A stretch of 26,819 nt of DNA from Thermococcus sp. GTDB taxonomy: Archaea > Methanobacteriota_B > Thermococci > Thermococcales > Thermococcaceae. The stretch spans positions 1 through 26,819 of the forward strand of contig JALVWX010000221.1 of assembly GCA_027023165.1 (NCBI GenBank), given 5' to 3'. Below the pieces are notes generated by a model. That model was not told where the DNA came from. It saw nothing but the letters and a program-made list of their open reading frames with translations, and did not search any database. Below, one piece after another: positions 23,531 through 26,819 of this stretch. How positions within the stretch are numbered: position 1 is the first letter of the stretch; each line of letters begins with the position of its first letter. Both the position numbers and the translations under genes were made by a program.

Positions 23531-24529
23531 TTACTCTTTTTCAAACACGTAGAACCATCTATCGAGGCTTTTGTGCACCCTCTGGTAGTACCTGCCCCCG
23601 AGCCTGAAGCCCGCTTTTTGCCCCTCGGCTTCCCCGTCGAAGTCGGCTGGAAACGCTATCGCCAGCCTTCCACCCTCTTTGAGCACGTTGTACATGCTCT
23701 CCAAGGCTTTTCTGTAAAGCTCATCCCTCTTCCTGCCCGCGAGCGTTGCGGAGGTGCCGTAGGGCGGGTCGGTGGCTATCGCCTCGAACTTCTTATCCGG
23801 GAAAAGCTCACCCAGCTTCGTTGCATCGCCGAGCTTCAGCTCGTAGTTCTCTATGCCGTAGTGCCTGAGGTTCATCCCGGCCCCCTCAACCATCTCCGGC
23901 TTTATGTCCACGCCATAGACTTTGAGGCCGAGCAAACCGGCCTCCATCAGTATTCCACCGGCCCCCATGAAGGGGTCGAGAATCTCATTCCGGGCTTTTG
24001 TGAGGTTTACGAGTGCCCTCGAAATCCTCGGATGGAGTGAAATGGGCCTGAAGAAGGGCCTGTGGTGGGCCTTCCTTCCCTCAAAGTCCTTTGGGTCGAA
24101 GAAGCGGAGCCTTATTCCGGCGTAAAGCCTCTCCCCGCAGTATACCCTGACCAGTGTGTCCGGCTTCGAGAGGTTAACTCTGAATCCCCGCGCGTGTATT
24201 ACCGCTCCAAGCTTCCGCGGCAGGTCAAGAACATCGTGCCCGCAGTTAGCCATCGTCTCGGTATCGACCTTGAAGGCCCCCTTAATCGGCCACCTGACTC
24301 CCCCCGCCTTCTGGAGGAGTTCATCAACAGAGTCCGCCTCAACCACGAGCAGTCCGTATTCGTGGGCCAGGCCGAGTCTGTCGAGGAACGGGAAGGCCTC
24401 CTCGCCCACATCAACCTTGAGAAAGAGGTAGTCCTGGCCAGCTATCCTTCCGCCGCCGAGTTCGAGCATGGCCCTGACTTCGTCCCTCGCCATCTCCGGA
24501 AGGTTCCCGAGTATCTCAACGTAGAGCAT
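23531..24529 (-). CDS. tRNA (guanine-10-N2) dimethyltransferase (Trm-G10)
   Basis: 332 residues. An N-terminal THUMP-containing region of about 150 residues binds tRNA and is followed by an SAM-dependent methyltransferase domain: DPFMGAGG (185-192, SAM loop), [10 protein letters not shown] (second strand), and TDPPYG (253-258), the N-methyltransferase motif for the amino group of guanine. This order and length match the archaeal Trm-G10 enzyme (archaeal Trm11) that makes m2G and m2,2G at position 10. The ATG at 24529 has no Shine-Dalgarno box but lies 26 bp from a TATA box, so the message is leaderless. It is divergent from the ThiI unit and convergent with the AlaX gene. Confidence 0.92.
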   Translation of the reverse strand: MLYVEILGNLPEMARDEVRAMLELGGGRIAGQDYLFLKVDVGEEAFPFLDRLGLAHEYGLLVVEADSVDELLQKAGGVRWPIKGAFKVDTETMANCGHDVLDLPRKLGAVIHARGFRVNLSKPDTLVRVYCGERLYAGIRLRFFDPKDFEGRKAHHRPFFRPISLHPRISRALVNLTKARNEILDPFMGAGGILMEAGLLGLKVYGVDIKPEMVEGAGMNLRHYGIENYELKLGDATKLGELFPDKKFEAIATDPPYGTSATLAGRKRDELYRKALESMYNVLKEGGRLAIAFPADFDGEAEGQKAGFRLGGRYYQRVHKSLDRWFYVFEKE

Positions 24530-24551
24530 GGTGAGCGCTACTCGGAGGGCT

Positions 24552-24559
24552 TTTTAAGC
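24552..24559 (-). promoter_or_regulatory. TATA box for the Trm-G10 gene
   Basis: Message strand gcttaaaa, centred 26 bp before the ATG at 24529; leaderless start. Confidence 0.6.
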
Positions 24560-24576
24560 TTTCCCGGCGGCCAAAC

Positions 24577-24586
24577 GTTTTTATTC
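24577..24586 (+). promoter_or_regulatory. TATA box for the small membrane protein-ThiI unit
   Basis: gtttttattc lies about 33 bp before the ATG at 24615, back to back with the minus-strand TATA box at 24552-24559. Confidence 0.5.
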
Positions 24587-24614
24587 CCCGATCCCAACTC
24601 CATGTGGTGGGAGG

Positions 24615-24941
24615 ATGATAGAGTTCGTCATACTGCTGGGCGTCATCGGCGGCTGGATAGTGGTCGCCTCAACGCTGTTCCTCATGCTCGCCCTCGGCCG
24701 GATATGGGGTTTAGTGGGTGTGTTCCTGCTCGTGGGCTTCATACTCGTCAACCAGTCCCTCAAGAGGAAGTACATGGGGAAGATAGTCGACGCCACGCCG
24801 AGGGCAAAGGCCATAGCGGCCCACATCTTCGAGATGAACGAGCTTATACTCCTCTCCTCCTACATTGCATCCCTCCTGCTCTACGAGGGCATTCAGAAGT
24901 ACGTCGAGATAATAATCAAGTTCCCGCACGCGCTGGGGTGA
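24615..24941 (+). CDS. Small membrane protein upstream of thiI
   Basis: 108 residues. Two membrane helices at about 3-25 and 31-46 are followed by a basic loop (QSLKRKYMGKIVDATPRAKA), then an amphipathic stretch and a third helix near 78-92. No family recognised. The ATG directly follows GGTGGGAGG. The stop codon TGA is part of the Shine-Dalgarno box of thiI (GGGGTGAT), so the two genes are translated from one message. The role is unknown; the coupling suggests joint expression rather than shared chemistry. Confidence 0.8.
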   Translation: MIEFVILLGVIGGWIVVASTLFLMLALGRIWGLVGVFLLVGFILVNQSLKRKYMGKIVDATPRAKAIAAHIFEMNELILLSSYIASLLLYEGIQKYVEIIIKFPHALG

Positions 24942-24945
24942 TATC

Positions 24946-26088
24946 ATGTTCAACGTCGTTATCGTGAGGTACGGTGAGATTGGAACGAAGGCAAGGCAGA
25001 CGAGGAGATGGTTTGAGAACATCCTCATGAACAACATTCGCGAGGCTCTGGTGAGCGAGGGCATCGACTTCAAGAAGGTGGAGGCAAAGCACGGCCGCGT
25101 TCTGGTGAGAACGAACAGGGCAAGGGAGGCCGTTGAAGTCCTCCAGAGGGTTTTCGGCATCGTCTCGCTCTCGCCGGCGATGGAAGTCGATGCTGAGATG
25201 GGAAAAATAAACAAAACCGCGCTTAAGCTCTTCCGGAAGAAGAAGCGCGAGCTGGGCCTTGAGAGGCCCCGCTTCCGCGTCACCGCCAGGAGGATAACCA
25301 AAGAGTTTCCGCTCAAGAGTCCGGAGATACAGGCCAAGGTGGGGGAGTACATCCTGGAGAACGAGGAGAGCGAGGTGGACCTGCACGACTACGATATCGA
25401 GGTCGGCGTCGAGCTGATGGAGGGCAAAGCCTACGTCTTCGTGGACAAGGTTAAGGCCTGGGGCGGCCTGCCGATAGGAACACAGGGCAAGGTTGTCGCG
25501 CTGCTCAGCGGAGGGATAGACTCGCCTGTGGCAGCTTTCCTCATGATGAAGCGCGGCGTCGAGGTCATTCCCGTCCACGTCTACATGGGCGAGAAGACCC
25601 TTGAGAAGGTCAGGAAGATATGGAACCAGCTCAAGAAGTACGGCTATGGTGGAAAGGGCGAGCTTATAGTGGTCAAGCCGAGGGAGCGCGAGAGGATAAT
25701 CGGGAAGCTCAAAGAGATGAAGAAGGACAAGTACACCTGCGTCCTCTGCAAGTTCAACATGGTGAGGAGCGCCGACAAAATCGCGAGGGACTTCGGTGCC
25801 AAGGGCATCGTCATGGGCGACTCACTCGGCCAGGTAGCCAGCCAGACGCTCGAGAACATGTACATCGTCAGCCAGGCGAGCGATCTGCCGATATACCGCC
25901 CTCTTATAGGCATGGATAAGGAGGAGATAGTCGAGATAGCCAAGAAAATAGGTACCTTCGAGCTTTCCACCCTCCCCGAGGATGAATGCTGGTGCGTCCC
26001 GAAGCATCCGGTAATACGCGGCTCATGGGAGGAGTTCAGGAAGATATACCAGACGGTTCTTGGAGAAGACCCTGGCAGGGACCGGTGA
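24946..26088 (+). CDS. thiI: ThiI: tRNA 4-thiouridine sulfurtransferase, no rhodanese domain
   Basis: 380 residues. An N-terminal ferredoxin-like part and THUMP domain (to about 165) bind tRNA. The PP-loop ATPase domain has SGGIDSP (188-194), which adenylates uridine 8. It lacks the C-terminal rhodanese domain of the E. coli protein. Instead it has Cys265-x2-Cys268 (CVLC) and Cys348/Cys350 (CWC), the cysteine set conserved in rhodanese-free archaeal ThiI and implicated there in sulfur transfer or Fe-S binding. In some organisms ThiI also supplies sulfur for thiamine. The ATG follows GGGGTGATATC, overlapping the previous stop. A DUF998 gene follows after nine bases, in the same operon. Confidence 0.95.
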   Translation: MFNVVIVRYGEIGTKARQTRRWFENILMNNIREALVSEGIDFKKVEAKHGRVLVRTNRAREAVEVLQRVFGIVSLSPAMEVDAEMGKINKTALKLFRKKKRELGLERPRFRVTARRITKEFPLKSPEIQAKVGEYILENEESEVDLHDYDIEVGVELMEGKAYVFVDKVKAWGGLPIGTQGKVVALLSGGIDSPVAAFLMMKRGVEVIPVHVYMGEKTLEKVRKIWNQLKKYGYGGKGELIVVKPRERERIIGKLKEMKKDKYTCVLCKFNMVRSADKIARDFGAKGIVMGDSLGQVASQTLENMYIVSQASDLPIYRPLIGMDKEEIVEIAKKIGTFELSTLPEDECWCVPKHPVIRGSWEEFRKIYQTVLGEDPGRDR

Positions 26089-26097
26089 GGTGGAAGG

Positions 26098-26652
26098 ATG
26101 GACATTAAAGAAGTTTCAGCCTACCTCTCTGTCTTCCTTCCGGTTATCTTCCTCTTGGGGCTTGTGGTAGTGCTGTCCAGGAACCCCTGGTTCTCCTTCA
26201 CGAACAACGCGCTGAGCGACATGGGTTCGCTCAAAAATCCCGAGAGATGGTACTTCAACGGCTTTCTGATGGTCTTCGCGGTCGTTGGTTTCATAGCCGC
26301 CTTTGGTGCCTTCAAAAGCGGCCTCAGCTATCTCATGCCCCTTGCAATGGCCTCCCTCTTCATTGTGGGCGTTTTCCCTGAGGAGTTGCCCTATCATACA
26401 CCCTCGGCGGTTCTGTTCTACGTCCTCGCACTGGCGGACATAGTCATCATCGGTGTTAAGCTCGGCCGCTCGGGGGCTTTCGTAGGATACCTCTGGTCAA
26501 TTGTCTCGGTGCTAACGTTCCTCTCAATGCGCTACCTGGTTAGGGCTAGGGCATTTAGGGGGCTTGCCATCCCTGAGATGGTGGGCGCGGTGACGATATT
26601 GGGGTGGTTTGTTTACGTTGGGCTGCTACTGATGAAGGATCTTCCTTCGTAA
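26098..26652 (+). CDS. DUF998 family membrane protein
   Basis: 184 residues with six predicted helices. The segment NPWFSFTNNALSDMGSLKNP, with N-x-LSD-(M/L)-G, is the DUF998 signature, and FPEELPYHTPSAVLFY matches the second conserved loop. The function of the family is not established. The ATG follows GAGGTGGAAGG nine bases after the thiI stop, so it belongs to the thiI operon. A T-rich stretch lies beyond the stop, inside the convergent partial gene at the right edge. Confidence 0.88.
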   Translation: MDIKEVSAYLSVFLPVIFLLGLVVVLSRNPWFSFTNNALSDMGSLKNPERWYFNGFLMVFAVVGFIAAFGAFKSGLSYLMPLAMASLFIVGVFPEELPYHTPSAVLFYVLALADIVIIGVKLGRSGAFVGYLWSIVSVLTFLSMRYLVRARAFRGLAIPEMVGAVTILGWFVYVGLLLMKDLPS

Positions 26653-26672
26653 ACGCCACAACAGGTCAACAT

Positions 26673-26690
26673 CCCAAAAAGGAAAAAGAG
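26673..26690 (-). terminator. T-rich terminator of the convergent right-edge gene
   Basis: On the minus strand two runs of five T (tctttttcctttttggg) follow the stop codon of the partial gene. The plus-strand counterpart for the DUF998 operon is the T-rich tract at about 26707-26722. Confidence 0.45.
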
Positions 26691-26694
26691 GGGC

Positions 26695-26819
26695 TTAACT
26701 AAGCTCGTTTTCTCTTTTTATTTCGTGGAGCAAGACTTTGAGCCGTTCGATGAAGTCCTGTGATACCGGCACTCCCTCCTTAATCATGGCTTCAACCGCA
26801 TTTACCGCATTACTAAGAT
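26695..26819 (-). CDS. C-terminal end of an unidentified protein (partial)
   Basis: An open minus-strand frame enters from the right edge and ends at TAA (26697-26695). The visible 41 residues include VNAVEAMIKEGVPVSQDF followed by the charged helix IERLKVLLHEIKRENELS. The segment is helical and amphipathic and could be the tail of a regulator or coiled-coil protein; no family can be named. The codon use looks coding and a T-rich terminator follows, which supports a real gene. Confidence 0.6.
   Translation of the reverse strand, partial: LSNAVNAVEAMIKEGVPVSQDFIERLKVLLHEIKRENELS

Noticed and set aside
1..26819. CRISPR arrays, insertion sequences, tRNA or rRNA genes
   Set aside because: Reading both strands I found no regularly spaced repeats, transposase-like frames, cloverleaf genes or rRNA segments.

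Overview
The window looks like chromosomal DNA of a Thermococcales archaeon, most likely a Thermococcus with moderately high GC. Supporting signs are Shine-Dalgarno boxes of the GGTGAT/GGTGG type, TATA boxes about 25 bp upstream of leaderless starts, dense gene packing, an archaeal tyrosyl-tRNA synthetase, Trm-G10, AlaX and ThiI proteins, and two proteins with the CGP-CTERM tail that is typical of Thermococcales. The species cannot be named from the sequence alone. I see no rRNA, tRNA, CRISPR array, insertion sequence or origin.

Layout. (1) 1-2926: three signal-peptide membrane proteins with related small ectodomains. Two are tandem on the minus strand and one is divergent, around a single near-palindromic TATA box. 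(2) 2898-4056: a DUF1931 histone-fold protein (minus) and a degenerate MobA-like nucleotidyltransferase (plus). (3) 4103-6223: an ECF-type biotin importer, with bioY divergent from the ATPase and EcfT genes. (4) 6211-8213: a RecA-like protein that has lost its P-loop, a small membrane protein, and a DUF63 membrane protein. (5) 8295-10061: an orphan chemoreceptor with a PilJ-type sensor. (6) 14227-10058, minus: tyrS, an Lrp/AsnC regulator with a perfect palindrome at its predicted transcription start, and a zinc-finger Ski2-like helicase (ASH-Ski2 type).

(7) 14381-22817 is the most notable block. A secreted GATase/DUF4350-like CGP-CTERM protein is followed by a solute-binding lipoprotein, a fused double permease, an ATPase with a TOBE-like tail, a DUF447 flavin-fold protein and a secreted metallophosphoesterase, also with a CGP-CTERM tail. 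The tails of the two surface proteins agree at 89 of 91 nucleotides, although the genes lie 7.3 kb apart. This looks like a coordinated surface-processing and uptake system of unknown substrate.

(8) 22884-26652: a tRNA-centred group of AlaX, Trm-G10 and ThiI, interleaved with two small membrane proteins. The window ends inside an unidentified minus-strand gene.

Genes are tightly packed and three convergent pairs overlap at their 3' ends. The only gene-free stretch near 200 bp is 17027-17230, which holds a terminator-like tract, a promoter and a leader. No stretch exceeds 300 bases without a gene.
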